Positions 45,443-53,046 of a DNA stretch of 64,000 nucleotides are shown one piece after another. Below the pieces are notes generated by a model. It made no database searches. It worked only from the letters and a program-made list of their open reading frames with translations, and was not told where the DNA came from. The stretch comes from an uncultured Bacilli bacterium (lineage in GTDB: Bacteria > Bacillota_I > Bacilli_A > RF39 > UBA660): the NCBI GenBank assembly GCA_934096015.1, contig CAKOLD010000001.1:1-64000 (forward strand), in the 5' to 3' direction. The translations under genes were made by a program, and so were the position numbers. Numbering within the stretch: the first letter of the stretch is position 1; the number at the start of each line of letters is the position of its first letter.

Positions 45443-45467
45443 AAAATAAAAAACCCTAAGAGGGGTT
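45443..45467 (-). terminator. terminator after the large membrane protein gene
   Basis: AACCC / GGGTT (5 bp, 6-base loop) then TTTTATTTTAC on the minus strand, overlapping the stop codon region at 45466. Confidence 0.65.
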
Positions 45468-47052
45468 ATTTTAATTTATAAACATATTTTACATTTCTAG
45501 TATTAATTACAAACTCAACTGATTCAGCATTTTCTAATTCTTTAGGAATTTCAATTAATAAAACATTTTGAGATTCTAAATTTTTTCTTACTGAAACATT
45601 AATGCTTTTACTTTTACCATCGATATAATAAAATAAAGAAATAAATTTATTAAAAAACTGTTCTGAATTTTGAATATAATTATAAATTGAACTGTTTTGG
45701 TCAATTGAAAAATTATATTCAATTTTTAATAATGTATTTTTTATGTTGTCATCTGCATTAATAACACCTGTTTTTTGTGAACAATTATCTGAAATACACA
45801 CTTCATAATTATATTCATAAAAACTTACAAGATCATAATTTAAAAGACTAAAATCAGTACTTCCAAACTGTTCTTCTAAAACTCCTAAAGAACTACCAAG
45901 ATTAACATTAATAATATCTTTATCTTTATCAAGTTTTTCTGGACTTAAATTAATATTAATATATTTTGCTTTATTTGTTTTATTATCAACAGAATCATAA
46001 ATTTTTAATTTTAAACCAGACAAAGATTTATTAATATCTAATTCATACACTAATATAAAATAATAATCATCTTGATTATTTAATAAATTACCTTCGTAAG
46101 TTTTTCCTAAATCACTAAAATCTGAACTTTTAGGATTAAAAGGATAATAGTAATTTTCTCCATCGGTTAATCGAAACTTTTTAGTATCGAACAAAACACT
46201 TTCATAATTAATATTTTTAATTTTTAAATCTACTACTATATACTTTTTATCATTATTAATAATATTACCAAAAACATTTTTTTCAGTCACATAAGATTTA
46301 TTAACAGTAATTAAATAGTTCCCAGCAGAAACAGAAGTTTTCTCTCCATAATTATTATTTACAAATTTGTAATTCACAAAAAAATATATTACAAAAAAAA
46401 TCGGAATTGCCACAATAATGGCTGTAAGCAAAAATTTATTTTCATAATAATAATATTTAAATTCTCTAGCTTTTTTTCTAAAAAATCGTATATATTTATA
46501 TAAATTATTAGTTACTTCTAATTCAACTTCTTCACTGTCTCCTTCGTTTATTTCTAAATCTTTAATATCTTTAGAAAAATTAAACTGTTTTACATTAAAT
46601 CCAATAGCTCTAAGAATAGAAACTATTAAAAAATAATATTGTGGCAATGGTAATAAAAAGGAAATATCTCTATATGCTCTTAAAGATTCATTAGTCATAG
46701 AGGTTTCTTCCACTATAGATAATGCTGATTTTGCAAAAAACAAATAGAACATAAACACTAAAAAATATAATATCAAAAATATATAAAATTTTCTTGGCTT
46801 ATTCTTATTTTTCATCAATATCCAAATAAATAAACCAAACAGTATAATAACAATTATAAATAAATAGATTAATCCTGGAATATATTTACCACTAAGTCCT
46901 AAAGTATTTGCTGTTTGATTTTGAGCAAGATTATTAAATAATTTTGTTAATAGATAAGATTTATAAACTACATAAATTATTAAAACACTTAATATTAAAT
47001 GAAATAATTTAAAATGTTTAATCATAAAAGCATAAGGCTTTTTAAATACCAT
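45466..47052 (-). CDS. hypothetical membrane protein with large extracytoplasmic domain
   Basis: A 528-residue protein. Four hydrophobic segments in the first 165 residues (about 17-36, 58-80, 88-108, 135-150) are followed by a charged cytoplasmic stretch (residues about 155-205). A fifth membrane helix at about 208-228 leads to about 300 residues outside, with beta-rich segments such as GNYLITVNKSYVTEKNVFG. KKYIVVDLKIKNINYESVLF resembles DUF4352/TelF-type immunoglobulin-like domains. I do not recognise the family. AGGTGAATATAT precedes the ATG, with a small palindrome just before it (47067-47083). Confidence 0.65.
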   Translation of the reverse strand: MVFKKPYAFMIKHFKLFHLILSVLIIYVVYKSYLLTKLFNNLAQNQTANTLGLSGKYIPGLIYLFIIVIILFGLFIWILMKNKNKPRKFYIFLILYFLVFMFYLFFAKSALSIVEETSMTNESLRAYRDISFLLPLPQYYFLIVSILRAIGFNVKQFNFSKDIKDLEINEGDSEEVELEVTNNLYKYIRFFRKKAREFKYYYYENKFLLTAIIVAIPIFFVIYFFVNYKFVNNNYGEKTSVSAGNYLITVNKSYVTEKNVFGNIINNDKKYIVVDLKIKNINYESVLFDTKKFRLTDGENYYYPFNPKSSDFSDLGKTYEGNLLNNQDDYYFILVYELDINKSLSGLKLKIYDSVDNKTNKAKYININLSPEKLDKDKDIINVNLGSSLGVLEEQFGSTDFSLLNYDLVSFYEYNYEVCISDNCSQKTGVINADDNIKNTLLKIEYNFSIDQNSSIYNYIQNSEQFFNKFISLFYYIDGKSKSINVSVRKNLESQNVLLIEIPKELENAESVEFVINTRNVKYVYKLK

Positions 47053-47106
47053 ATATATTCACCTACTATATACTTAGTATATAACAAAAAAAAAGAAAAA
47101 TATATA

Positions 47107-47451
47107 CTAATTTTTCTTAACTAAAAGCTGTCCATCTAAAAGATAAATAACTCTATTATCATTTAATAATTGGGAAACCGAACTATCAAAAGTATTAGCA
47201 ACAGTATCTAAAGTATCACCAGATTTTGTTAAGTAATAACTAAAACCACTTTTAGGTATCATTAATACTTGACCAGGATATATATAATCTGTCAAATTAA
47301 GTCCATTTAAAGCTGATAATAACTCTGGATTTATATTGTATTTTTTTGAAATCTGATACAAATTATCTCCAGATTTTATTGTGTAATATTCGTAATATTC
47401 ATTTTCCAATCTATTATCTTTCTCTCCATTTATATTAAAAGTATTATACAT
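47107..47451 (-). CDS. double LysM-domain protein without signal peptide
   Basis: A 114-residue protein consisting of two LysM modules. The first (about 22-66) reads YTIKSGDNLYQISKKYNINPELLSALN and ends YPGQVLMIP; the second (about 71-112) reads YYLTKSGDTLDTVANTF and ends DGQLLVKK. LysM binds peptidoglycan or chitin-like glycans. There is no signal peptide or membrane helix. In sporulating Firmicutes, LysM proteins without a signal (SafA, SpoVID, YkzQ-type) locate to the forespore surface and coat, so a spore role is a plausible inference given the sporulation genes in this window. Confidence 0.85.
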   Translation of the reverse strand: MYNTFNINGEKDNRLENEYYEYYTIKSGDNLYQISKKYNINPELLSALNGLNLTDYIYPGQVLMIPKSGFSYYLTKSGDTLDTVANTFDSSVSQLLNDNRVIYLLDGQLLVKKN

Positions 47452-47496
47452 TTAAATCACTCCTAATATAAAATATGGTATTTTTTTCAAAGTGTT

Positions 47497-47531
47497 AAAA
47501 AAAATATGTTAATTAATCTTGATGATTAACA
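47497..47531 (-). terminator. terminator after the PH-like gene
   Basis: TGTTAAT / ATTAACA (7 bp, 11-base loop) followed by TATTTTTTTT on the minus strand. The stop codon lies in the structure. Confidence 0.6.
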
Positions 47532-47953
47532 ACATATTTTTTCTTTTCTTCAATCATAAATTTAGTAACAGTTTTTTGAATTTCCGGTAAGGATTTTTTA
47601 GAAACATTTGATAAATAAATAACTTCTTTTACTGTATCAATTGTAACTGAACCCCATAATAACCCAGATATAATTTGTAAATCATTAAATAAATCTGGAG
47701 TTATAGAATTCACTGAATAACCAACTAACAAATGTTTCTGAGCAACTACCAATCTTTCACTGGTTAAAACCACAACAAATGTATTAAAAAATCCAAAATG
47801 ATTGTTATCCTTTTGACCACCAAAAGCATACAAAACTTCCTCATTATCATGTAAATTTGCCTCAATTACTTTTGCATGTGCAGGCAAACGCCACATTACA
47901 GTAAAAGGATATTTTTTCTTATATTCATTTAATTTATTTAACACAATTGCCAA
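47513..47953 (-). CDS. bacterial PH-domain-like protein (YokE type)
   Basis: About 146 residues, soluble. The core NEEVLYAFGGQ ... FFNTFVVVLTSERLVVAQKHLL ... GSVTIDTVKEVIYLSNVSKKSLPEIQKTVTKFM has the strand pattern of YokE/bPH domains: a T-S-x-R-L strand and a C-terminal helix. Such domains are found in membrane-associated stress or sporulation proteins; no ligand is known. The start is uncertain: a TTG at 47953 has AGGTGAG at good spacing, while a GTG at 47962 overlaps that site. It is directly downstream of the thioredoxin-like gene. Confidence 0.6.
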   Translation of the reverse strand: MAIVLNKLNEYKKKYPFTVMWRLPAHAKVIEANLHDNEEVLYAFGGQKDNNHFGFFNTFVVVLTSERLVVAQKHLLVGYSVNSITPDLFNDLQIISGLLWGSVTIDTVKEVIYLSNVSKKSLPEIQKTVTKFMIEEKKKYVVNHQD

Positions 47954-47962
47954 ACTACTCAC

Positions 47963-48793
47963 CTACTTTATTAAATCATGACTTTGTAATTTTGTAATTA
48001 GAGAAGATCTGTCTGTATAACCACTTATACAATCAATTGTCTTACCCTTTTGCGTTATTATAGTTAATGGAGTTCCAAAACCATCAGATAACAATGACTC
48101 TTTTCCTGAAGAATTACATTGAGCAGGAATTTTTAATCCAAGATCCATTATCTTCTTATATTCAGAAGCATCATAACTATCAGAATCAAAATAATAAATA
48201 TCTAAATTATATTTTTCTGCAACTGCATTGTAAACTGGTTTAAATATATTACAATAATAACATGTATCTCTACCAAAAACAGCAACAGTAATATTTTTAC
48301 TCTTGACTAACTTACTATATTCATCAGCTGTATTTAAAACTTTATAAGATTTATTATCATCATTAAAAGTTGCATTATAGTATGCATCAACAGAATTTAT
48401 CAAAGTTTTTTCTTTAGAATCTTCAGCTAAAACTTTTTGATTATCTCCTGCTACTAAAAATACATATCCATTATCAGTACCAATTTTGTTTAATTCTTCT
48501 TTAGTTAAATCTGAACTACTTATACTGTAAATACTATAATCTGAAGCATAGTCACTCTTAATACCTTTTTTTTCAACATTTTTTAAAGTACTTGCTACAT
48601 CCTGTTTAAAAGAATCATTATCCAAATCTCCAACATATACTAATGCATTTTCTCCATTCTTAACAATATCTAAATACTTATCGTAAGTAATTTTTTCAAT
48701 TTTTACTGAACCAAAATAATCAATCATTATTGGTAACATTACAATCAAAACAATTACTAATACAATAATCCATGTTTTACTCTTGTTTTTCAT
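47963..48793 (-). CDS. membrane-anchored thioredoxin-fold protein
   Basis: A 276-residue protein with an N-terminal membrane anchor (about 8-27) and an extracytoplasmic part. Residues about 30-140 look like a degenerate thioredoxin fold without cysteines in the active position. Residues about 150-276 are a thioredoxin domain with VAVFGRDTCYYCNIFKP, active site C178-Y-Y-C181, a cis-Pro region GTPLTII, and a further Cys in IDCISGY. It may reduce or exchange disulfides on exported proteins, possibly the cysteine-containing ones in this genome. AAGGAGG precedes the ATG. It is followed by the PH-like and LysM genes. Confidence 0.78.
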   Translation of the reverse strand: MKNKSKTWIIVLVIVLIVMLPIMIDYFGSVKIEKITYDKYLDIVKNGENALVYVGDLDNDSFKQDVASTLKNVEKKGIKSDYASDYSIYSISSSDLTKEELNKIGTDNGYVFLVAGDNQKVLAEDSKEKTLINSVDAYYNATFNDDNKSYKVLNTADEYSKLVKSKNITVAVFGRDTCYYCNIFKPVYNAVAEKYNLDIYYFDSDSYDASEYKKIMDLGLKIPAQCNSSGKESLLSDGFGTPLTIITQKGKTIDCISGYTDRSSLITKLQSHDLIK

Positions 48794-48814
48794 TTATATA
48801 ACCTCCTTATTTAC

Positions 48815-48843
48815 ATTTTAAACTTTTTTTTATAAATAATCAA
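48815..48843 (-). promoter_or_regulatory. promoter of the thioredoxin-like operon
   Basis: TTGATT (48838-48843), 17 bases, TAAAAT (48815-48820) on the minus strand, 21 bases before the start codon. Confidence 0.7.
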
Positions 48844-48865
48844 CAATTTATAAAGCTTTTTTCAG

Positions 48866-48926
48866 AATAAAAAAGTAAACGTTTTATTAGCGAATAAAAT
48901 ACTATTCACATTACTTCATTTACTTT
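48866..48926 (-). terminator. nested hairpin downstream of tmRNA, probable terminator
   Basis: An outer AAAGTAAA / TTTACTTT pair encloses TTTTATT / AATAAAA with an AGCG-type loop, followed on the minus strand by TTTTTATTC. It begins 63 bases after the tmRNA 3' end. The rest of 48844-48988 holds no gene that I can see. Confidence 0.45.
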
Positions 48927-48988
48927 CTTTACTAATCATCTAAAATAAAATGTTATATATATTCGAAATCTCGAGTTAAATATCAATT

Positions 48989-49341
48989 TGGTGGAGCCGA
49001 GCGGAATCGAACCGCTGTCCAAAATAACTTCAAAATAACGTCTACAGGTTTAGTTAGAATTAAAATTTCATTAATAAAAAAGTATCTAACAAACTATTTA
49101 TTAACTAAGTTTATAAATTATTCATTTTTTAATCTAAACAAATTAAAAAATATATCTTGTATATATGAACCAAATATTAATCTACAAGAAAACCAATATT
49201 CAGCGCCAAAATTGCTAAATTAAGCAAATGCTAAGGCAGTATTATAATTATTGTCAGTTAATTTAAACTGTGCTACTTAGGATTAGCTACCACCTGCAAT
49301 TAAATCAAAACATTATTCTGTCGAAACCAATAAACGGCCCC
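48989..49341 (-). ncRNA. ssrA: transfer-messenger RNA (tmRNA)
   Basis: A 353-base tmRNA. The 5' end GGGGCCGTTTATTGGTTTCG and the 3' end with TTCGATTCCGCTCGGCTCCACCA (T arm, acceptor and encoded CCA, in two parts) form the alanyl-tRNA-like domain; the acceptor pairs GGGGCCG with CGGCTCC. The tag reading frame (49220-49255) follows the AACT that precedes the resume codon in Bacillus, and encodes DNNYNTALAFA then TAA. With the tRNA-carried alanine the tag is A-DNNYNTALAFA. The hydrophobic ALAFA end is what ClpXP-type proteases recognise. Together with SmpB it rescues stalled ribosomes. Confidence 0.95.
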
Positions 49342-49350
49342 ATGCACAAA

Positions 49351-49379
49351 ATTCTAGCACAATAACTATTTTTATTCAA
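49351..49379 (-). promoter_or_regulatory. promoter of tmRNA, overlapping the end of divIC
   Basis: TTGAAT (49374-49379), 17 bases, TAGAAT (49351-49356) preceded by TGC, on the minus strand. The -35 lies in the last codons of divIC. Confidence 0.75.
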
Positions 49380-49665
49380 CTATCTTAATAATATACTCCC
49401 CATCTTTTGAATATAAATACTTTTCTCTGGCATATTTTGCAATATAATCTGGATCTTGAAGCTTACTTACTTCTTTTTCAAGTAGATCTTTTTTCTCCAC
49501 TAAAGCAGCATATTTATTCTCTAATTCTTTTTTTTCTTTATACTTATCTAAAATTTTTCCCCAATAAATAATTGTAACATAACCACTATAAATTAAAAAA
49601 GCACAAAAAGCCAAGAATAATAAAGACATTCTTCTAATAGCACCTTTGTTAGTTCTTTTTTTCAT
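49372..49665 (-). CDS. divIC: cell division protein DivIC (FtsB-like)
   Basis: A 97-residue bitopic protein: basic N terminus (KKRTNKGAIRR), membrane helix at about 13-35, coiled coil (LDKYKEKKELENKYAALVEK) and the conserved end LQDPDYIAKYAREKYLYSKDGEYII. It joins FtsL and DivIB (FtsQ) in the divisome, switching on septal peptidoglycan synthesis. I chose the ATG at 49665; an upstream in-frame start is not supported. It follows yabQ, as in Bacillus. Confidence 0.92.
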   Translation of the reverse strand: MKKRTNKGAIRRMSLLFLAFCAFLIYSGYVTIIYWGKILDKYKEKKELENKYAALVEKKDLLEKEVSKLQDPDYIAKYAREKYLYSKDGEYIIKIVE

Positions 49666-49713
49666 AATCCTATGCTCCTCATTATTATGATAATAACACA
49701 ATAATTATAATAT

Positions 49714-49968
49714 TCAATTATTTTTGTTGAATTTTACAGAAAATTTTACATAAGATTCTCCAAATACAAAACCTATTATTAACAAAATTTTATTATAAAT
49801 ATGAATATCAGCATAATTAAATTTATAAAAACAAAAAACAAATAATAAAGTAATTACCAAAAAATAACCAATTTTTAAAAAAATTTTTTTTCTTCTCAGA
49901 AGACGATATATTATTCCGCAAACAAGGCCATAAAAAAATGAAAATAATAAATAAGCAAATTGCGTCAT
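49714..49968 (-). CDS. yabQ: spore cortex biosynthesis membrane protein YabQ
   Basis: An 84-residue protein with three hydrophobic segments and the YabQ-like start QFAYLLFSFFYGLVCGIIYRLLRR. It is shorter than Bacillus YabQ but lies exactly between yabP and divIC, as there, and its ATG overlaps the yabP stop. In Bacillus YabQ is a membrane protein of the forespore or mother cell needed for cortex formation. The family is poorly conserved, so the identification relies strongly on gene order. Confidence 0.78.
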   Translation of the reverse strand: MTQFAYLLFSFFYGLVCGIIYRLLRRKKIFLKIGYFLVITLLFVFCFYKFNYADIHIYNKILLIIGFVFGESYVKFSVKFNKNN

Positions 49969-50252
49969 TATTTAAATAATTTACTAAATACAGATGATTC
50001 TTTTATACTATCTGAATCTAAATAATTTATCATATTAATTTTACCTTTTATTGAAACATTTCCTTCTAAAGTATCTAATTTTATCATTTCTAATGATTCT
50101 CCTTTTATTATCATCAATCCCATAGTTGTATCTAAAGAAAATTCTTTATCATCAAAATTATTAATTTTTTTTACTCCAGATAAAACTATATTTTTTCTTT
50201 CATTTATTTTTACAACATGATTAAAGTTTCCTACATCCATTATTTTATCCAT
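49968..50252 (-). CDS. yabP: sporulation protein YabP
   Basis: A 94-residue YabP/YqfC-family protein. The pattern NHVVKINERKNIVLSGVKKINNFDDKEFSLDTTMGLMIIKG followed by a hydrophobic G-x-V-x-I-x-G strand (here in three shorter pieces) is that of the family. It is a small beta-rich cytoplasmic protein expressed in the mother cell. AGGAGG precedes the ATG. It starts the yabP-yabQ-divIC unit 34 bases after the spoVG terminator. Confidence 0.9.
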   Translation of the reverse strand: MDKIMDVGNFNHVVKINERKNIVLSGVKKINNFDDKEFSLDTTMGLMIIKGESLEMIKLDTLEGNVSIKGKINMINYLDSDSIKESSVFSKLFK

Positions 50253-50285
50253 AAATAGTCCTCCTATTAAAGTATATTATTATAT

Positions 50286-50314
50286 AAAAAAAAAATTCGT
50301 TAATTATAACGAAT
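50286..50314 (-). terminator. intrinsic terminator after spoVG
   Basis: ATTCGTT / AACGAAT (7 bp, 6-base loop) followed by a run of nine T on the minus strand. Confidence 0.85.
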
Positions 50315-50317
50315 AAT

Positions 50318-50581
50318 TTATTCAGAATCTTTTTTATTATATTCTTCAAATATTGCATCTTCAAACATTTTACGTGCATCTGGATTTATAGGATGAACGA
50401 TATCTCTATATTCTCCAACTGGTGTTTTCTTGCTTGGCATTGCAATAAATAAACCATTATCTCCTTCAATAATTCTAATATCATGTACTGCAAAAGATTC
50501 ATCTAAAACTACAGATGCAATCCCTTTCATACGTGATCCTTCCTTGTCATACTTACGAACAATTACAGATGTAATTTTCAT
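50318..50581 (-). CDS. spoVG: SpoVG, RNA-binding regulator
   Basis: An 87-residue SpoVG. The start MKITSVIVRKYDKEGSRMKG, then ASVVLDESFAVHDIRIIEG, LFIAMPSKK and YRDIVHPI are the invariant blocks. SpoVG binds RNA and affects sporulation, cell division and virulence genes in other Firmicutes. I use the ATG at 50581, after GAGAGGAGTGAG. Downstream of veg and with its own promoter. Confidence 0.96.
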   Translation of the reverse strand: MKITSVIVRKYDKEGSRMKGIASVVLDESFAVHDIRIIEGDNGLFIAMPSKKTPVGEYRDIVHPINPDARKMFEDAIFEEYNKKDSE

Positions 50582-50613
50582 AACACTCACTCCTCTCAAG
50601 TTTATCTAAATTA

Positions 50614-50642
50614 ATTTTACATAAAATATAATTAAAAATCAA
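50614..50642 (-). promoter_or_regulatory. promoter of spoVG
   Basis: TTGATT (50637-50642), 17 bases, TAAAAT (50614-50619) on the minus strand. In Bacillus spoVG is a sigma-H gene; this site looks more like a housekeeping promoter. Confidence 0.6.
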
Positions 50643-50645
50643 GTG

Positions 50646-50855
50646 TTAAATATAATATAGTGAAATATCTTTAATTAACACTTCTGAAAAAGAAAAACTT
50701 TTAGTTTCTACTCCATCAGATACAGTAAATATATTGGGATATATACCATTAATTATCCCAACAAAAACATCAGATTTATTTCGACAACATTTGGTTACTA
50801 CTTTTACTCTTTTACCAAGATTTTCTTTCATATCATTTCTTATATCTTCTATCAT
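50646..50855 (-). CDS. veg: Veg protein
   Basis: A 69-residue homolog of Bacillus Veg. The block GKRVKVVTKCCRNKSDVFVG, then IINGIYPNIFTVSDG and SFSFSEVLIKDISLYY match the Veg pattern (G-K-x-V, Y-P-s-x-F-x-V, S-Y-S-x-x-D-V-L). Its ATG overlaps the yabG stop by 4 bases. Veg has been linked to biofilm matrix gene control and spore germination; mechanism unclear. The paired cysteines CC at about 23-24 are unusual. Confidence 0.82.
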   Translation of the reverse strand: MIEDIRNDMKENLGKRVKVVTKCCRNKSDVFVGIINGIYPNIFTVSDGVETKSFSFSEVLIKDISLYYI

Positions 50856-51622
50856 GATCTCGGATAGCCCACATACATCATTCCATTAGATTTTAAGCCA
50901 CCCATACCATCCTTTCCATATTTAGTTTTTTCTAACATTTCAATTAAATTAACTTCCTTATTTTTTTCAGTTAATGCAACTGTAACTGCAATAATTGCAG
51001 GATCTAATGCATGAATATTAATCCTTTTAGGACTTGAAGCATAATTAGCACCACTTTTTATCAATTCTTCATAATCACTCTGGCAAGCTCCTGCTATAAC
51101 TACTAACTTTTCATGACTCTTCTCATAAATTCTGGCATTTTTTACAGACTTAACAAAATTTAAACTATTTTTATAATTTGTAATGTCATCCACATCACCT
51201 TTTTTTCTATAATATGCATCATGACCAGTAATAATAACTATATCAGGGTGATATTGTTCTAAATAATTTATTATTTTACTAGGTAGCTCAGACTCCTTAA
51301 TTGCTTTGCCAACAGCCATAACACCTGCCTTTTTATAAAATTCTAAGCACCTATTCAAATATTCTTTATCACCATCAAAATGTAAAATTTTAGCTGGCAA
51401 ATAAAAATAATCGTCCCTTTCAGAATATAAATCAACTATTTCAAACTCATCTTCTTTTCTTTCATAATCTACAAGCTCCAAATCAGTTAAAAAACTATCT
51501 GCAAATAAGCGAACATCTACACCTTTTAAATAATAAATATTATTTTTTATATTAATTACTTTAAATACAGTATCATTATTGTAACTATTTCTAGTTACGT
51601 AATCTCCCTTTTTTATTTCCAT
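50852..51622 (-). CDS. yabG: sporulation-specific protease YabG
   Basis: A 256-residue YabG. In Bacillus it is a cysteine protease that processes spore coat proteins. Seen here are the SH3-like start KGDYVTRNSYNNDTVFKV, the DIVIITGHDAYYRKKG segment with His, VIAGACQSDYEELIKSGANYASSPKRINIHALDPA with the reactive-cysteine candidate, and the end KYGKDGMGGLKSNGMMYVGYPRS. Synteny ksgA-yabG-veg is the Bacillus order. Its presence is good evidence of a spore former. Confidence 0.95.
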   Translation of the reverse strand: MEIKKGDYVTRNSYNNDTVFKVINIKNNIYYLKGVDVRLFADSFLTDLELVDYERKEDEFEIVDLYSERDDYFYLPAKILHFDGDKEYLNRCLEFYKKAGVMAVGKAIKESELPSKIINYLEQYHPDIVIITGHDAYYRKKGDVDDITNYKNSLNFVKSVKNARIYEKSHEKLVVIAGACQSDYEELIKSGANYASSPKRINIHALDPAIIAVTVALTEKNKEVNLIEMLEKTKYGKDGMGGLKSNGMMYVGYPRS

Positions 51623-51649
51623 TTACCCACCACTTAATTTTATTACACT

Positions 51650-51678
51650 TAAAAAAAAAAATTCCTCTATAAGGAATT
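51650..51678 (-). terminator. terminator formed by the end of rsmA
   Basis: AATTCCT / AGGAATT (7 bp, 5-base loop) followed by ten T on the minus strand; the stop codon TAG is in the loop. Confidence 0.85.
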
Positions 51679-52443
51679 TGTTAAATCTACAAAAAATTCT
51701 AACGGTAACATTTCAGCACGATCATTTAAAGAAAATCCATAATTGTGTAATACTTTTTCTACTATATTTAAATCATAATCAAATAAATTATTTTTTAAAT
51801 TTTTTCTTTTAAAACGAAAAGAATCATAAATTACTTTCTTTAATTTTTCTACATTAGTATCAGCTAAGTTTGTTTTTCTGTCTAATTTTACAACCGCACT
51901 ATCAACACCAGGAACTGGATAAAAACTATTTTTGTTAACAAAAAATAAATATTCTCTTTCAAAAAAATAATCTAATAATACGGTAAAAGCTGCGTAATCT
52001 TTATTTCCTGGTTGACTACATAATCTTCTAGCCACCTCATCCTGAACCATAACAACAACTTTTGAAAATATATTTAAACTCATAACTTTTTCTAAAATTG
52101 GAGTTGTAATATAATAAGGCAAATTAGCAACCATTATTAATTCATCATAACTATAGCCTCCTATATCATGCAATACATCAGCTTTCATAAAATCATTAAT
52201 AACATAGTTAAAATTATCATTTTTAATTAAATTTAATTTAGATTTTAAAGTTTCATCCACTTCATAGGAAAAAACCTGAAAATTTTTCTCTAATAACTTT
52301 TTAGTTAAAGCTCCATCTCCTGCTCCAACTTCAATAACCAGATAATTTCTATCGTTTTCAATACTATTAACTATATTATCAAGCACTTTTTCATCTCTTA
52401 AAAAATTTTGACCATATTTCTTTTTAAATCTAAAATTTTCCAT
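51667..52443 (-). CDS. rsmA: 16S rRNA dimethyladenosine transferase
   Basis: A 258-residue RsmA/KsgA that dimethylates two adenosines near the 3' end of 16S rRNA and checks small-subunit assembly. Motifs are KKYGQNFLRDEKVLDNIV, the SAM site VIEVGAGDGALTKKLL, the catalytic NLPYYITTPILEK and the VVMVQDEVARRL stretch. The C-terminal helical domain is present. No ribosome binding site is evident: the start codon comes only about 10 bases after a terminator hairpin of the previous gene, so expression must use read-through or an unusual start. Confidence 0.96.
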   Translation of the reverse strand: MENFRFKKKYGQNFLRDEKVLDNIVNSIENDRNYLVIEVGAGDGALTKKLLEKNFQVFSYEVDETLKSKLNLIKNDNFNYVINDFMKADVLHDIGGYSYDELIMVANLPYYITTPILEKVMSLNIFSKVVVMVQDEVARRLCSQPGNKDYAAFTVLLDYFFEREYLFFVNKNSFYPVPGVDSAVVKLDRKTNLADTNVEKLKKVIYDSFRFKRKNLKNNLFDYDLNIVEKVLHNYGFSLNDRAEMLPLEFFVDLTNSL

Positions 52444-52446
52444 ATT

Positions 52447-52483
52447 TATAAAATAGAAACAAGCTAGCTTAACTTGTTTCTAT
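52447..52483 (-). terminator. terminator between the 3D-domain gene and rsmA
   Basis: ATAGAAACAAG / CTTGTTTCTAT, an 11-bp perfect stem with a 9-base loop, followed by TTTATAAAT on the minus strand. The stop codon of the upstream gene falls in the loop and the rsmA ATG begins four bases after the T run. Confidence 0.75.
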
Positions 52484-53023
52484 ATTCCTTTCCCATCCAT
52501 ATCTTAAAATATCATATGTTATTTGACGTCTTCCAATCGAATAAGCTTCATTAGAACTACCAACTAATAAATCAATAGCGTTTCCAACAACACCTCTATC
52601 AAGTACAATCGCTACTTGTTTTTCAGAAAAAACATCAGTTTGAAATTGAATAATTGATCCACAAGGCAAATTACTACTTGATGCCACTATTTTTACTGTT
52701 CCGTAGCTCTTATCAACATAAGTTGTTGTTCCATCCAAAACATTTTGTCCAGTACAACCTAAAGTACCACCACATAACGGACAATTTGCTAAATATCCTG
52801 TTAAATCTCCAACATACGTATCAAGCACATAAAATTTATCATTCATTTGAATCTCATTAATTTTAATAGCCATAGCATGTAAATCTAAAGTTTTATTTAA
52901 ATTAACATTAGTAGCCATTTTATTTTCTTTTGTTATACTAACTTTAGAAAGAGTTAATACTAAACAGAATATACAAAAAAATTTACTAAATTTTAATATT
53001 TTTTTCATTATCTTTGTTATCAT
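52469..53023 (-). CDS. exported 3D-domain-like protein
   Basis: A 184-residue protein with a signal-like N terminus (KKILKFSKFFCIFCLVLTLS) and no clear lipobox in the usual place. The C-terminal half reads YLANCPLCGGTLGCTGQNVL, GTVKIVASSSNLPCGSIIQF and VAIVLDRGVVGNAIDLLVG, then RRQITYDILRYGWER. The V-L-D-R-G-V-V-G-N-A-I-D-L segment is the 3D (three-aspartate) signature of MltA-like lytic enzymes and YabE/YuiC proteins. Four cysteines around it suggest disulfides. In Bacillus, yabE and tatD (yabD) lie at this position between metS and ksgA. It probably acts on peptidoglycan. Confidence 0.78.
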   Translation of the reverse strand: MITKIMKKILKFSKFFCIFCLVLTLSKVSITKENKMATNVNLNKTLDLHAMAIKINEIQMNDKFYVLDTYVGDLTGYLANCPLCGGTLGCTGQNVLDGTTTYVDKSYGTVKIVASSSNLPCGSIIQFQTDVFSEKQVAIVLDRGVVGNAIDLLVGSSNEAYSIGRRQITYDILRYGWERNIETS

Positions 53024-53046
53024 TAAACATCACTAAAGTAATAATA

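Noticed and set aside
47067..47083. Palindrome TATATAC/GTATATA before the large membrane protein gene
   Set aside because: Composed of AT dinucleotides that arise easily in such AT-rich DNA; no partner site or regulator identified.
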